Assembly (NCBI GenBank): GCA_021151625.1
Contig: JAGKWY010000007.1
Coordinates: forward strand, 11,467-75,466
Origin: Gammaproteobacteria bacterium
Lineage (GTDB): Bacteria; Pseudomonadota; Gammaproteobacteria; Pseudomonadales; Cellvibrionaceae
Direction of reading: 5' to 3'
Length of the DNA: 64,000 nucleotides
A program made the position numbers and the translations under genes. Below the pieces are notes generated by a model. It was not told the DNA's origin. It was given only the letters and a program-made list of their open reading frames with translations, and did no database searches. Position 1 is the first letter of the stretch; every line of letters starts with the position of its first letter. This document shows, piece after piece, positions 41,205 through 50,555 of the stretch.

Positions 41205-43052
41205 CTAAACTTTAACCCTGTTATACAAACGATATTTTTCATCATCGATATGCATAAAAGGTTTAAACATTACTGTTTTACCTGCTGTGTTTATTTGCCA
41301 CTCAGTTTCGGTTTTGCGTTTTACACCCATTAGCTGCTCACGGGAATAGATATCGTCAGGGGAATTGACAGGGAACAGCACCAGGGGACCAAAGACCAAT
41401 GCAGCCATTTCCGGATGCTTCGCGTTGAGCGCTTCAAGGCGCAGCCCCATATCAAATTGGATTTTGACTGAATCCTTATCCGCCCAGGTGCGAGTGATTT
41501 CCACAAAGCTACCGGCGCTAATTGGCTGATTTATTCTTTTACCATTAACAAGAATACTTGTCGCTGCTCCGGCCCACGCAGGAATACGCAGATTAAGTGC
41601 AAAGGCAATGGGCTTACTGCTGTGGATAAGCAACTCGATCTGGGAATCTAATGGATAGCGGGTTATTTGCTGTACGGAAAAGGTGTGGTTGGCGATACGC
41701 ATTTCCACCTGTGAGGGCACATATAAATTAACAAATAGCTGTTTATCATCTTGCAGATAACTGCTAATGCCATAATCAGCGGCCAGTTGAATAAACGTCC
41801 CCGAACAGCAGGGCCATTGCTCACCGCGATAAAATTTAGTTGCCGTGTGATTGTAATCCGCATAATAAAACGTACTGCCATCAGGCAGTGTGGGTTTTGC
41901 CCCAAGTACCGTGTTATAAAGCACGCGCTCCATACTATCGCCATACACACTCGCACGCGTAATTTGCAACAGGCTGCGCGCAATTTTGAAGTGGCCATAG
42001 ACACCACAAGGCGTTTCAAATGAACGATGGGTATCGCTGAGGGAATTAAACAGTGTTTCAGTATCATCAGCAGCAATTAATTCTTCATTGGGCCCCCAAC
42101 CACCTGTTGCGAATGACTGAGCCACAATGAAATCAAAACCATTTTTAGCCGCTTGCAAATATTTTTGTTCGCCCGTAGCCAGATAGGCTTGAATCACTGA
42201 GTTCAAGGCGTTCACGTGACTATAGGCGTGCTTACCTTTAAACGGACTTATCCCTTTAGCGAGGGGGTCAAACAATGCCTCATTTTGCATAAACCTGAGG
42301 GCAATGGTTTTGTATTGCTCACCCATACCCAATTGCCAGGCAATAAATAAATTTTCGGGCAAGGTGTAAGGCTCATCCCAAATTTCAGCCTCCTGGGCGT
42401 AAGGTCGCTGACGACGCTCTTCGCGTGTTAAGGCTTTTTCCGGCAAGAATGGTAAAACCGCATCGGTTAATTTTTCTAACGCTGCTTTTGCTTCCGTTAC
42501 ACCGGCGTAACGATAGGCATCGATTAGCCCTATTGCCAACTTGTCATAGGTGTAAGCAGGCAGATAATAATTTTCAAAGAACTTTTTAGAGATTGTGGTG
42601 GCATAGGCTTTGATTAAACCATCCACTTTTTTAGCGATAGCAACATCACCAGTAATTGCATAGCTGCGCGCTAACCCGGACACATACTGGCCAAAACTGT
42701 GCCCCGGTATATAGCCATGCCAATTAGCAGTACTCCAGTCATTTGGGTCAATATGAAAATCGCGCGAGTCATCGTACCAGCCCCCCATATCATCCCCGGG
42801 TGCAGGCAAGCCAGCGCGCGACCGGAAGGGCTTTAACAATTTATTATCGTCAATGCCCATAAATAAACGCTGCTGATAAGTAAATTGCTCCAACAAACGA
42901 CTTTCGCCCAGCTTTACCTGCGCATATTCCGGCACCTGCAATTTTTCCAGCTGCGCTTTTTTCGCTGCGAACGTAAGTTGTATAGGTGCGGAGCAACCGC
43001 AAGCAACAAGGCAAGATGAGTTTATAAATTGACGACGGGAAATTGTGGGCAT
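41205..43052 (-). CDS. GH127-type beta-L-arabinofuranosidase (DUF1680 fold), Tat-exported
   Basis: 615 aa. The N-terminus has a twin-arginine motif (ISRRQFINSS), so it is probably folded before export. The alpha/alpha-barrel core shows DDSRDFHIDPNDW, HSFGQYVSGLARSYA and NLFIAWQLGMG. The zinc-coordinating Glu/Cys cluster of GH127-like enzymes is represented by SFETPCGVYGH and QWPCCSGTFIQ. It should release L-arabinofuranose from glycans. Related families (GH146 and other DUF1680 enzymes) share this fold, so the exact family is uncertain. It follows the GH43 gene by 3 nt with GAGG before the ATG. Confidence 0.85.
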   Translation of the reverse strand: MPTISRRQFINSSCLVACGCSAPIQLTFAAKKAQLEKLQVPEYAQVKLGESRLLEQFTYQQRLFMGIDDNKLLKPFRSRAGLPAPGDDMGGWYDDSRDFHIDPNDWSTANWHGYIPGHSFGQYVSGLARSYAITGDVAIAKKVDGLIKAYATTISKKFFENYYLPAYTYDKLAIGLIDAYRYAGVTEAKAALEKLTDAVLPFLPEKALTREERRQRPYAQEAEIWDEPYTLPENLFIAWQLGMGEQYKTIALRFMQNEALFDPLAKGISPFKGKHAYSHVNALNSVIQAYLATGEQKYLQAAKNGFDFIVAQSFATGGWGPNEELIAADDTETLFNSLSDTHRSFETPCGVYGHFKIARSLLQITRASVYGDSMERVLYNTVLGAKPTLPDGSTFYYADYNHTATKFYRGEQWPCCSGTFIQLAADYGISSYLQDDKQLFVNLYVPSQVEMRIANHTFSVQQITRYPLDSQIELLIHSSKPIAFALNLRIPAWAGAATSILVNGKRINQPISAGSFVEITRTWADKDSVKIQFDMGLRLEALNAKHPEMAALVFGPLVLFPVNSPDDIYSREQLMGVKRKTETEWQINTAGKTVMFKPFMHIDDEKYRLYNRVKV

Positions 43053-43055
43053 AAT

Positions 43056-44753
43056 TTAAACCTCGGCAAGAGCCAGATAACGAAAATCACTAATTTGCAC
43101 TTTGCCTTTACCGGCACAATAGATACCTACTTTTAAACTGAGAAATCCGCCAAACACATTGTGATTAATACCCGACACTTCCATACGGGTGGGATGCAGT
43201 TTCCAGTTGCGCCCATTATCAAAAGAATACTGATAAGTAATCACGTTGCGCTGGTTAATTAAACGCACGCGCACTTGTGACGAATTCGAGGGCACACGTG
43301 CCCAGGGATGCTCTTCCGCATATTGGAATGTTTTTACAAACTCTGCTGTAAATCCCAATCCGACAAATGCTTTGTGGTTGTAAAACAGCAATAAGCCAGC
43401 CTCGGCGCCCTGCACTACATTGAGCGAGACTTCCACCTGATACGCCCTGTCCCCCACCCCACAAGTGATGGGCGAGCTGTCTGCAGGTGATTTTCCAGCT
43501 GCATTCAGTTCCAACATTTTGTTGCCAAAATGTAAACGCTGCAAATCGGCGCTACCGGGATTGTGGAAGGCCCATTGACTACCGAATTTATTGCGCGAAA
43601 AATCATCGGATAATGCCGCGCCGGAAAAAAGTGCAGCGCTGGAATTTACGCTTGCTGACTTATCTGGAGTAGCCTTAACCGGCTTTACTAGAGGAACAGA
43701 AAGGTCGCCACCCTTTGCGCGAAACCATCCATCGTCGGTCCATTCAATAGGTTCGAGGATGGCTTGTCGGCCAAGTGTTCTAAAACCATTTTCATAGGCG
43801 TGATATACCATCCACCAATCACCTTCCTTGCCATTCACGTTTGGCCCTTGAACCAGCGTTGCGTGACCGCGCGACCACCAGGGCTCAGCTTCAGATAATG
43901 TGCGTACTAACGGGTTGTGCGGGCAATGCTCCCATGGGCCGTGAATAGAGCGCGAGCGCGCTGCAATAACCATATGGCCAGTGACCGGGCCAGCAGTGCC
44001 GCCAACCGCGGTAACTAAATAAAACCACTCGCCACGCCGCATTAATTTCGGGCCTTCCGGCGCAAAATTTTCAACAATCCAATCCTCCGGGTAGCGCCAG
44101 GGGCTATAGGCATTTTCAAGTTGGCCATCCGTTGCAAGACCATCATCTGTTAAGCGAATTTTGCGAATACCATTGACGAATAAATAGCGTTTTCCATCTT
44201 CACCAACGGCGTGCCCCGGGTCGATACAACCTTCAATTTTTAAATCGATGGGATCACTCCAGGGCCCGTTGATGTCGTCGGCCCAAATTACAAAAATCGA
44301 CCAGGGGCTGCCATCGGGTGCGGCGGGAATATAAATGTAATAGCGATCTCCATGTTTGCATAAATCCAGCGCCCACACAGTGCCAATATTTTTATGCAAC
44401 GCCGGACCAAGGGGCACCCAATTTACCAGATCGCGCGAATGCCAAATAATAATGCCCGGATAGGAATTGAAGGATGAAAACGTCATGTAATAATCATCGC
44501 CATCCTTGAGGATGGTGGGATCTGGATGATCGCCGGCAATAATAGGATTCAGGTACGTGCCGTTACCCAAATCCGCGATGCGCTGCCCTTCTATACTGCG
44601 GCCCCAGCGCGGAATTGCTGGCACTATTGCAGTTTGTGTTGTAGCAGAGGTGGCGCAAGGTAAAGAAGATGCTGCGGCAAGTTTTGTCAAAGGTGCAGCC
44701 AAAGTGCCTGCTACACAGGCCTTAAACAAAGTTCTGCGGGAATTATCAACCAT
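43056..44753 (-). CDS. GH43 glycosidase with C-terminal beta-sandwich domain, Tat-exported
   Basis: 565 aa from the ATG at 44753. A twin-arginine signal (NSRRTLFKACVAG) is followed by a five-bladed propeller with the GH43 triad regions: AGDHPDPTIL (base Asp), CIDPGHAVGEDGKRYLFVNG (pKa-modulating Asp) and ENFAPEGPKLM (acid Glu). The C-terminal ~190 residues (DDFSRNKFGSQWAFHNPGS, FVGLGFTAEFVKTF) look like a concanavalin/DUF1349-type accessory domain. Likely an arabinofuranosidase or xylosidase in the periplasm. The gene is coupled to GH127 downstream (3-nt gap). Confidence 0.9.
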   Translation of the reverse strand: MVDNSRRTLFKACVAGTLAAPLTKLAAASSLPCATSATTQTAIVPAIPRWGRSIEGQRIADLGNGTYLNPIIAGDHPDPTILKDGDDYYMTFSSFNSYPGIIIWHSRDLVNWVPLGPALHKNIGTVWALDLCKHGDRYYIYIPAAPDGSPWSIFVIWADDINGPWSDPIDLKIEGCIDPGHAVGEDGKRYLFVNGIRKIRLTDDGLATDGQLENAYSPWRYPEDWIVENFAPEGPKLMRRGEWFYLVTAVGGTAGPVTGHMVIAARSRSIHGPWEHCPHNPLVRTLSEAEPWWSRGHATLVQGPNVNGKEGDWWMVYHAYENGFRTLGRQAILEPIEWTDDGWFRAKGGDLSVPLVKPVKATPDKSASVNSSAALFSGAALSDDFSRNKFGSQWAFHNPGSADLQRLHFGNKMLELNAAGKSPADSSPITCGVGDRAYQVEVSLNVVQGAEAGLLLFYNHKAFVGLGFTAEFVKTFQYAEEHPWARVPSNSSQVRVRLINQRNVITYQYSFDNGRNWKLHPTRMEVSGINHNVFGGFLSLKVGIYCAGKGKVQISDFRYLALAEV

Positions 44754-44860
44754 ATAAAATACCTGCGACAAAGAAACAGAAGCTACTTTTTAAATTAATA
44801 AATAGAAACATTTAAGAGGGGTAATGCGGAAAATTGTAGTCTCTATTGGCAATATATGTT

Positions 44861-44922
44861 CTTGCGAATAGCAAGATATGTGCTTGCGAAGTTTTTATTT
44901 TTTATTACTTTTCGCAAGCACA
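44861..44922. promoter_or_regulatory. Inverted-repeat cluster between GH39 and GH43 genes
   Basis: A perfect 12-bp inverted repeat TGTGCTTGCGAA (44879-44890) and TTCGCAAGCACA (44911-44922) with a 20-nt A/T-rich loop is followed by a second dyad, CTTGC (44861-44865) and GCAAG (44871-44875). In total there are three copies of CTTGCGAA-like sequence. On the minus strand it lies between the GH39 stop and the GH43 start. It could be a terminator/attenuator or an operator that separates the two halves of the glycosidase cluster. Confidence 0.6.
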
Positions 44923-44934
44923 ACAATCAAAGCA

Positions 44935-46533
44935 TTATCGAAGGGGTGTTATCTCAACCAGATACACATCATTTTCACGCAGTGGCAAATCCAGCTGGTA
45001 TTTACCATCACGAGCGATGCGAATAGTTTTTTCTACAAAAGGTTTACCGGTCGCCAGTGCTTTGAGTTCAGCGACTTGCGCGCGAGTTAATTGCGCCGGC
45101 GACCCCATACGAATGTAAGCCGTATAGGCATCATTTTTTTGGTAACCTACTTGAGAAAGCGCCAGTTTGTAGCTACCCTTTTTCAATCCACTCACGCGAA
45201 TGGCCGCTTCACCCTTACTTGCGGGCGGCAAATCTTTAATGTAGTACTGCTGATTATTGATGCCTTCCGGCAAGGTAAAGGTAGAATCCCACAACAACAC
45301 TTGCACACTGCCTTTACCATCTGTTGCTGCAATGGATTGGGCATCATTATTTTTTAATTCAGTTGCTGATAGTTTATTGAGGAATTGATAGGCAAAGTAT
45401 GCCGGCTTTTTTATGCCCTGGGTATTCATCAAACCAAAGCCGCCATGGAATGCCTCAAAGCGTGGCCCCGGCTCTTCAAAGATATCAGTAAAAACCCAAT
45501 ACGACATAGATTGCGCTGCACTGCCAACTTGTTTTAATTTTTGCAGGATATAAGCCGGCTGATGGTAAGAGTCATGGGTTGGGTCTGCCGGTGTATAAGA
45601 CGAACTCCATTCGGTGTAATGCAATTCCAGATCAGGCATGGCCGATGCCGCAATCTCAGCGCGATTTTTTAATACATCGCGCGCAACCGCCAGTTCATCT
45701 TTGGACAAGACTGTGCCCGTATTGCCATACTCATCCAGGAACCCCTGATTAACACCGTAAGAATGTGTACTTACAAAATCTAACGGCACTTTGTGTTGTG
45801 CGCAGTAGGCGATCATCTCTGGAATCCATGCTGCACCAGCAGTCGCTGGCCCACCTACTTTATAATTCGGATTTACACTTTTGATTGCCCGTGCACTGTG
45901 AGCATAGAGTTTGAAATAATCTTGTTGGCTACCTGCCCAAAAGCCATCGAGATTAGGTTCATTCCAAACTTCAAAATACCAGCTCGCAACCTCTTCTGTA
46001 CCATAACGCTGTGTCCAATGCTCGGTAAGTTTTTTTATCAACGCTTCCCATTTCTCATAGCTATGAGGCGGTGTGACGTTGCCACGCCACCAAAAAATAG
46101 TTTTATCGCCACTAGCCAGCGCCGAGGGCATAAAACCCAGCTCAACAAAAGGTTTCATACCAATGCTGAGAATATAATCGTAAAGCGCATCTATATATTG
46201 GAAGTTGTAATGCTCGCGCCCCTGGGCATCAATTTTATATACGCCCATATCATCGGTAAGCAGACCGTGCATGCGAATATAACGAAAGCCGGCATCGCGT
46301 TTTATTTCAGCTAACTGCTGTTGCCAATCGGCACGCAGACCTTCATTGGCACGCCCGGCTCCGATACTTACATCAAAAAAGCGATTTAATTCACCGTTAG
46401 TTTGAGACACATCTACTGCAATCACACGCTCCTGTGCGCATAAAGCCGCTGATGAGAAGAGCAAAAAAAACGCGCAGGCACTTTTAATGGATAGGCATTT
46501 AATGGATAGGCATTTAGTGACCAGGTTTTTCAT
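44935..46533 (-). CDS. GH39-type beta-xylosidase-like glycosidase
   Basis: 532 aa. A signal peptide ending LCAQ (about residue 34) is preceded by a duplicated KCLSI segment. The TIM-barrel shows RYIRMHGLLTDDMGVY, the acid/base Glu in SWYFEVWNEPNLDGFW (about residue 195) and the nucleophile region LELHYTEWSSSYTP (Glu near 310), the pattern of GH39 retaining enzymes. The product would be a periplasmic or secreted xylosidase or related enzyme. The gene starts 2 nt after the GH5 stop, with AAGGAG in the GH5 end, so GH5 and GH39 form one operon. Confidence 0.9.
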   Translation of the reverse strand: MKNLVTKCLSIKCLSIKSACAFFLLFSSAALCAQERVIAVDVSQTNGELNRFFDVSIGAGRANEGLRADWQQQLAEIKRDAGFRYIRMHGLLTDDMGVYKIDAQGREHYNFQYIDALYDYILSIGMKPFVELGFMPSALASGDKTIFWWRGNVTPPHSYEKWEALIKKLTEHWTQRYGTEEVASWYFEVWNEPNLDGFWAGSQQDYFKLYAHSARAIKSVNPNYKVGGPATAGAAWIPEMIAYCAQHKVPLDFVSTHSYGVNQGFLDEYGNTGTVLSKDELAVARDVLKNRAEIAASAMPDLELHYTEWSSSYTPADPTHDSYHQPAYILQKLKQVGSAAQSMSYWVFTDIFEEPGPRFEAFHGGFGLMNTQGIKKPAYFAYQFLNKLSATELKNNDAQSIAATDGKGSVQVLLWDSTFTLPEGINNQQYYIKDLPPASKGEAAIRVSGLKKGSYKLALSQVGYQKNDAYTAYIRMGSPAQLTRAQVAELKALATGKPFVEKTIRIARDGKYQLDLPLRENDVYLVEITPLR

Positions 46534-46535
46534 AA

Positions 46536-47876
46536 TTATTTTCCCGCTCCTTCCAATAACGCATCCAGGGTTTGTTGATCGGCAATGGTATTTTGTTTGC
46601 GATCGATAATGCCTGAACTGAAATTATCCAGCCCGCCATTATCCCAATAGAACGGCAACATGCCATTCGCCAAAGCCTGTTGCACCACATACTTGTGATA
46701 GTAGGCGCGCCCTGCCAGATGCAAAGTCAGTGCATCACCCGTCAGGTTGGTACGGCGCATTGCCCCGAACTCACCTAACAATACGGGAATGCCTTTATCG
46801 ACAAACTGGGTTTTCATGGCTTTGAACCAGGTGTCTATATACTCCTCTTCACCCCAGGTGGGGTTATGCTCGGTATCCGTTGCAGAATGAAACCCCTTGC
46901 CCCAGTAGTAGGCCTGCTTACCCCAGGATTCATCTTTACTCATCAGCACAAAATTGTAAGGGCTGTAAAAGTGCACCTCGCTCATCAAGCGGTTACTGAC
47001 CGAATCCACCGGCATTTGCGGCCATAACTTGTTGGTTTTCTCGATATCAGTTGAAGGTCCCTGCACTACCAATACGCGGTAGGCATTTTTGCCACCGGTA
47101 GCGCGTACGGTATCGACAAAGGTTTGGTGATAGCTGAGCAATACTTGCATCTGCTCCGCATTTTCCACATTGGGCTCATTGGCGCTGGCAAACATCACTC
47201 GCTCATCAAAATCGCGCAGCTCAGTGGCGATTTGCTCCCAAAAGGCTTTTTGTTTGGCATTGTTCTGCTCTTGCCTGGCAGGAACTACATTGTTTTCCAA
47301 CCAACCACCATCCCAATGGATATTGATCAGCACATACATATCAGAATCTAGCGCGTATTGGACTACCTGCTTTACTCGCTCGAGCCAGGTAGCGCTGATT
47401 TCTGCCGTTTGCGGGTTGGCGTATTGATCCCAGGCCAGGGGAATACGCACAGCATCAAACCCTTTTGCCTTCAGCAATTGAATCAGTTCTTTAGATACCT
47501 GAGGATTGCCCCAGGCAGTCTCGCCACCAATGGCTTCCATAGTGTTGCCAATATTCCAACCCAGTTTAATTTTACTGGCGAGCTGGGCGGCATTGCTTTG
47601 CATACCTGTTGCATCAGCGGGCAAAGGATTTTTGTTGTAGTCAGGGAAAAATGCAGTCACCGAGCTAGTCGATGAGGCACTACTAATAGAGGCTGAGGAA
47701 CTGGTTAGGGCGAGGACACTAGAAACTGAACTACTGCTCAAAACTGAGCTGCTGCTTGAAGGTGTGACCGATGCGTTGCCGGGAACACTTGAGCTACCTG
47801 CACTACCTCCACCACCACCACAGCCGGAGATTATTGCCAGAACACCTGATAAGAAAAGTAGGTTTATTATTTTCAT
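46536..47876 (-). CDS. GH5 endo-glycanase lipoprotein with poly-Ser linker
   Basis: 446 aa from the ATG at 47876 (GGAG 7 nt upstream). The lipoprotein signal ends IISGC and is followed by GGGGG and a Ser-rich linker (about residues 20-70). The catalytic GH5 barrel shows IKLGWNIGNTMEA, VRIPLAWDQY, LINIHWDGGWLENN, the acid/base Glu in FASANEPNVENAE and the nucleophile Glu in PVLLGEFGAMRR. It resembles subfamily 4 enzymes (endoglucanase or xyloglucanase), but the substrate is not certain. Anchored on the outer membrane, it would start polymer breakdown, with GH39, GH43 and GH127 trimming the products. Confidence 0.9.
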   Translation of the reverse strand: MKIINLLFLSGVLAIISGCGGGGGSAGSSSVPGNASVTPSSSSSVLSSSSVSSVLALTSSSASISSASSTSSVTAFFPDYNKNPLPADATGMQSNAAQLASKIKLGWNIGNTMEAIGGETAWGNPQVSKELIQLLKAKGFDAVRIPLAWDQYANPQTAEISATWLERVKQVVQYALDSDMYVLINIHWDGGWLENNVVPARQEQNNAKQKAFWEQIATELRDFDERVMFASANEPNVENAEQMQVLLSYHQTFVDTVRATGGKNAYRVLVVQGPSTDIEKTNKLWPQMPVDSVSNRLMSEVHFYSPYNFVLMSKDESWGKQAYYWGKGFHSATDTEHNPTWGEEEYIDTWFKAMKTQFVDKGIPVLLGEFGAMRRTNLTGDALTLHLAGRAYYHKYVVQQALANGMLPFYWDNGGLDNFSSGIIDRKQNTIADQQTLDALLEGAGK

Positions 47877-48078
47877 TGTGAGTCTCCAAGCTAAAAACCC
47901 CACAGCCGGAGAACAGCCTAAGCTCCAGCAGCAGGGCGGGGAAAATAGAGCGCGAGTTTGCTAAAAATTGGCCAGGGGAAGCTAGTACTTGCCCTAAAAA
48001 TTGTTCCAATTTGCAAATAGTTGAAGTTTTTTTAATTTAATTTGAAGTTGGAATGCCTGACGTTTACGAATTACCGGA

Positions 48079-49260
48079 TCAATCTGGTTTTTGCCGCTCA
48101 CTAGCAGCTGTCTGAGCGGAAAGATTTTTGAAGGTTTTAGGTGTGCAGTTGTATTCCTCCTTGAACAACTTGTTGAAGTAGGAAACATTTTTATAACCCA
48201 CCGAATAAGCAATCTCGGCAATATTGGCATCTTCTGTCTCCGCCAACAGACGAGCAGCTTCCGTTAAACGCAACTTGTTCAGATAGCCGGTGAAGGTGAA
48301 GCCAAGCTCTGCCTTGAGGATATCGTTGATCTTGGTGCGACTCACCCCTATTGCGGCCGCCATAGCATCCAGAGTGAGTTCGGAATTAGCGTATTGAGTA
48401 GCCATAAAGTGCAGTATTGCACTCTTGTCTTTGTCGCGATGTGGCTCAACCGATAACTGCTGATAGGCCAGTAGCGGCCGGTCACGTTGCAGCTTCTCTT
48501 TCAGGTCCTGAGTCAGCGCACGAGTATGCTGGCGAAACAACCAGACACCATAGATACTCCAGATTAACAACAACCCTGCTATCTGCAGATAGGTGTAAAA
48601 CCAGTTACGCCCGCTGAGCCTGATTTCGCTAATCTGGACATTGGAATCCAGATTAAAGGGACTTTGGAAGCTACTGCCGAAACTCATTTTGAACACCTTG
48701 TTCAATTGATAATCCTTGCGCGACAACTCCACCTTGTACATGTCGTACCACCACTGTGGTGTTTCCAGATGAGTCAAATCCAGCTCTACAGGTGCCCAGG
48801 TATCATTACAGGAAAAAAAAGTTGCCGGGCTGCGATTACTTAAAAAATCACCAGCATCGGAAACCCGTTCATCAAAGGTAACTATGGAAAAGTTCAGTAC
48901 ATTGGCGGGGGCACATTTGACATCAAAAACGATCTTGTCAAAATGCGCTAAATCAATGGGCTCCAAAACACCCGGCTTCTTGCCAAATGCAAGACTCATG
49001 GCGGCATAGGGATAACGCGCCTGGTGCGATAGGTTCAGGGTAAAATTCAGGCTAAACCGGTCATCAGCCACAGTCACGGTAGATAAACCACCCTGCGGGG
49101 CATCATTATTTAACTCGCTATGCCAACCCCAATCGCTTTTACTCGCTGGCAGTAACCTTGCAGTTACCTGGCTATGCTGGGTACAAAAATAGCTAAACAG
49201 TCCCGAGACAGCGAGTAAGCATAAAAAACTAATAAGAATTTTTTTATAAAAGGATTGCAT
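48079..49260 (-). CDS. Membrane-anchored AraC-family regulator with periplasmic sensor domain
   Basis: 393 aa. A membrane helix near the N-terminus (about residues 8-25) and a second at ~225-245 (FYTYLQIAGLLLIWSIYGVW) enclose a beta-rich periplasmic domain of ~195 residues (FDKIVFDVKCAPANVLNFSI, WAPVELDLTHLETPQWWYDM) that resembles carbohydrate-binding jelly rolls. A cytoplasmic AraC DNA-binding domain follows (about 285-385: LTLDAMAAAIGVSRTKIND, IAEIAYSVGYKNVSYFNKLFKEEY). It probably senses a sugar in the periplasm and activates the GH5-GH39-GH43-GH127 genes located just downstream in the same orientation. Confidence 0.9.
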   Translation of the reverse strand: MQSFYKKILISFLCLLAVSGLFSYFCTQHSQVTARLLPASKSDWGWHSELNNDAPQGGLSTVTVADDRFSLNFTLNLSHQARYPYAAMSLAFGKKPGVLEPIDLAHFDKIVFDVKCAPANVLNFSIVTFDERVSDAGDFLSNRSPATFFSCNDTWAPVELDLTHLETPQWWYDMYKVELSRKDYQLNKVFKMSFGSSFQSPFNLDSNVQISEIRLSGRNWFYTYLQIAGLLLIWSIYGVWLFRQHTRALTQDLKEKLQRDRPLLAYQQLSVEPHRDKDKSAILHFMATQYANSELTLDAMAAAIGVSRTKINDILKAELGFTFTGYLNKLRLTEAARLLAETEDANIAEIAYSVGYKNVSYFNKLFKEEYNCTPKTFKNLSAQTAASERQKPD

Positions 49261-49366
49261 GCTTAACCTGAAGGACTGGTGGTAATTGCTTATTCTTGTC
49301 AGTAACCGGGCAAATGCAGCTAAATTTACACAAATTTAATTACATACCCTGCACCAGCCTTAAACG

Positions 49367-49801
49367 CTAGGCAGTTCGCCGCCAAAGATAAAACCCCAAC
49401 CACATAAAACCGGCGGAAAACAGCAAACCTATGTAATGGGATTTTTTAACTCCGGTTACCAATACTGCATCCGTGTAATCATCCGGGTTTACATAAACCT
49501 TTACCGATTGACTGGATAACCGAATTTCATCAGTTCGGCTTATACCATAACCAATTCGAGTTCCCTGATACTTTTTCCCATCAATTTCATAGGTGTATTT
49601 CAGCCAGTTGGTACGAAATAATGAATAGCCTTGGTTTCTCTGGTTTTCCATCACCCCGGAATAAGTTTGCCAGCTCTCTGCAGCTTGCGTTTTCAGAATA
49701 TTCTTACTAGTAATAAGAAAAAAAAGCCCTGCTGCCAATATACACAAACCAAAAAAGAATGAGCGCAAGCGCTGGTATTTTTTCTCTATTTCCAGATTCA
49801 T
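49367..49801 (-). CDS. DUF3592-type membrane protein
   Basis: 144 aa. Two membrane helices (about residues 14-34 and 118-138) enclose a beta-rich extracytoplasmic domain (WQTYSGVMENQRNQGYSLF, YTYEIDGKKYQGTRIGYG, VKVYVNPDDYTDAVLVTG), the pattern of DUF3592. The function is not known. It lies 28 nt after the CPBP protease gene in the same direction, so the two may form an operon. Confidence 0.85.
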   Translation of the reverse strand: MNLEIEKKYQRLRSFFFGLCILAAGLFFLITSKNILKTQAAESWQTYSGVMENQRNQGYSLFRTNWLKYTYEIDGKKYQGTRIGYGISRTDEIRLSSQSVKVYVNPDDYTDAVLVTGVKKSHYIGLLFSAGFMWLGFYLWRRTA

Positions 49802-49829
49802 TGTCGCAAAGCCTCACAACAGAATTTTA

Positions 49830-50555
49830 TTACCAAAGGAATAAAAATATGCAGGTGTTCATCGTGATGTTAAACACCATATGCGACAAAATACCGATAT
49901 AGATACTGCCACTTCTGGCTCTTAACCAGGCGAACATCCAGGCCACCAGAAACATCAACACAAACCAGAGTGCACCGGATACTGGCAAATAGGTTAACCC
50001 GGTTTCAGTTTTGATAATACCGTGATGCACCTGATGAATAAGGGCAAACAGGGTGCACTCAATCACTGTACTAGTATTGATACTAAACTTTTGCTCCAGT
50101 GTTTTTTGCAATTGGCCACGATAGAAAATCTCTTCGCCAACCGGGCTGAACAACATCGCCGGTATGGTAAAAATCAGGCTTAGCATCCAAAAAGACATGG
50201 TAGAGGTATCCATCATTGCCTTGTAGCTATTGCCGATATTCACAAACCAGTTATCTACCGCCTTGCCAAACAGCAAATACCCCAGCACAAAACAAAACAG
50301 CGCTGCACCGAGCCCGGTAATTATGGCGAGCAAATAGCGCGAAGCTGTGTCTGGTCGCTGTAACCCAATCTGGCGACGACCATCAGTAGTCAGCAAAACC
50401 CAAGGCAATATCGCCATAAGGCAAAAACTGAGCGGCAATACCCAGCGCAATGAAGATGGCCCCAGAACACCCAGGGCGCGAACTGCACTAAATCCAATCA
50501 CCAATATGCTGATAATAATGAGTGACGCACTGGGCGAGATAAATTTTTTATACAA
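49830..50555 (-). CDS. CPBP-family intramembrane metalloprotease
   Basis: 241 aa with 6-7 membrane helices. The family motifs are GEEIFYRGQLQ (glutamates, about residues 133-143) and FALIHQVHHG (His, about 172-181). Members are CAAX-prenyl-protease-like glutamic or metal proteases, sometimes bacteriocin immunity proteins. The start is TTG at 50555 with AAGGG ~8 nt upstream; no ATG fits. It is followed by the DUF3592 gene. Confidence 0.88.
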   Translation of the reverse strand: MYKKFISPSASLIIISILVIGFSAVRALGVLGPSSLRWVLPLSFCLMAILPWVLLTTDGRRQIGLQRPDTASRYLLAIITGLGAALFCFVLGYLLFGKAVDNWFVNIGNSYKAMMDTSTMSFWMLSLIFTIPAMLFSPVGEEIFYRGQLQKTLEQKFSINTSTVIECTLFALIHQVHHGIIKTETGLTYLPVSGALWFVLMFLVAWMFAWLRARSGSIYIGILSHMVFNITMNTCIFLFLW

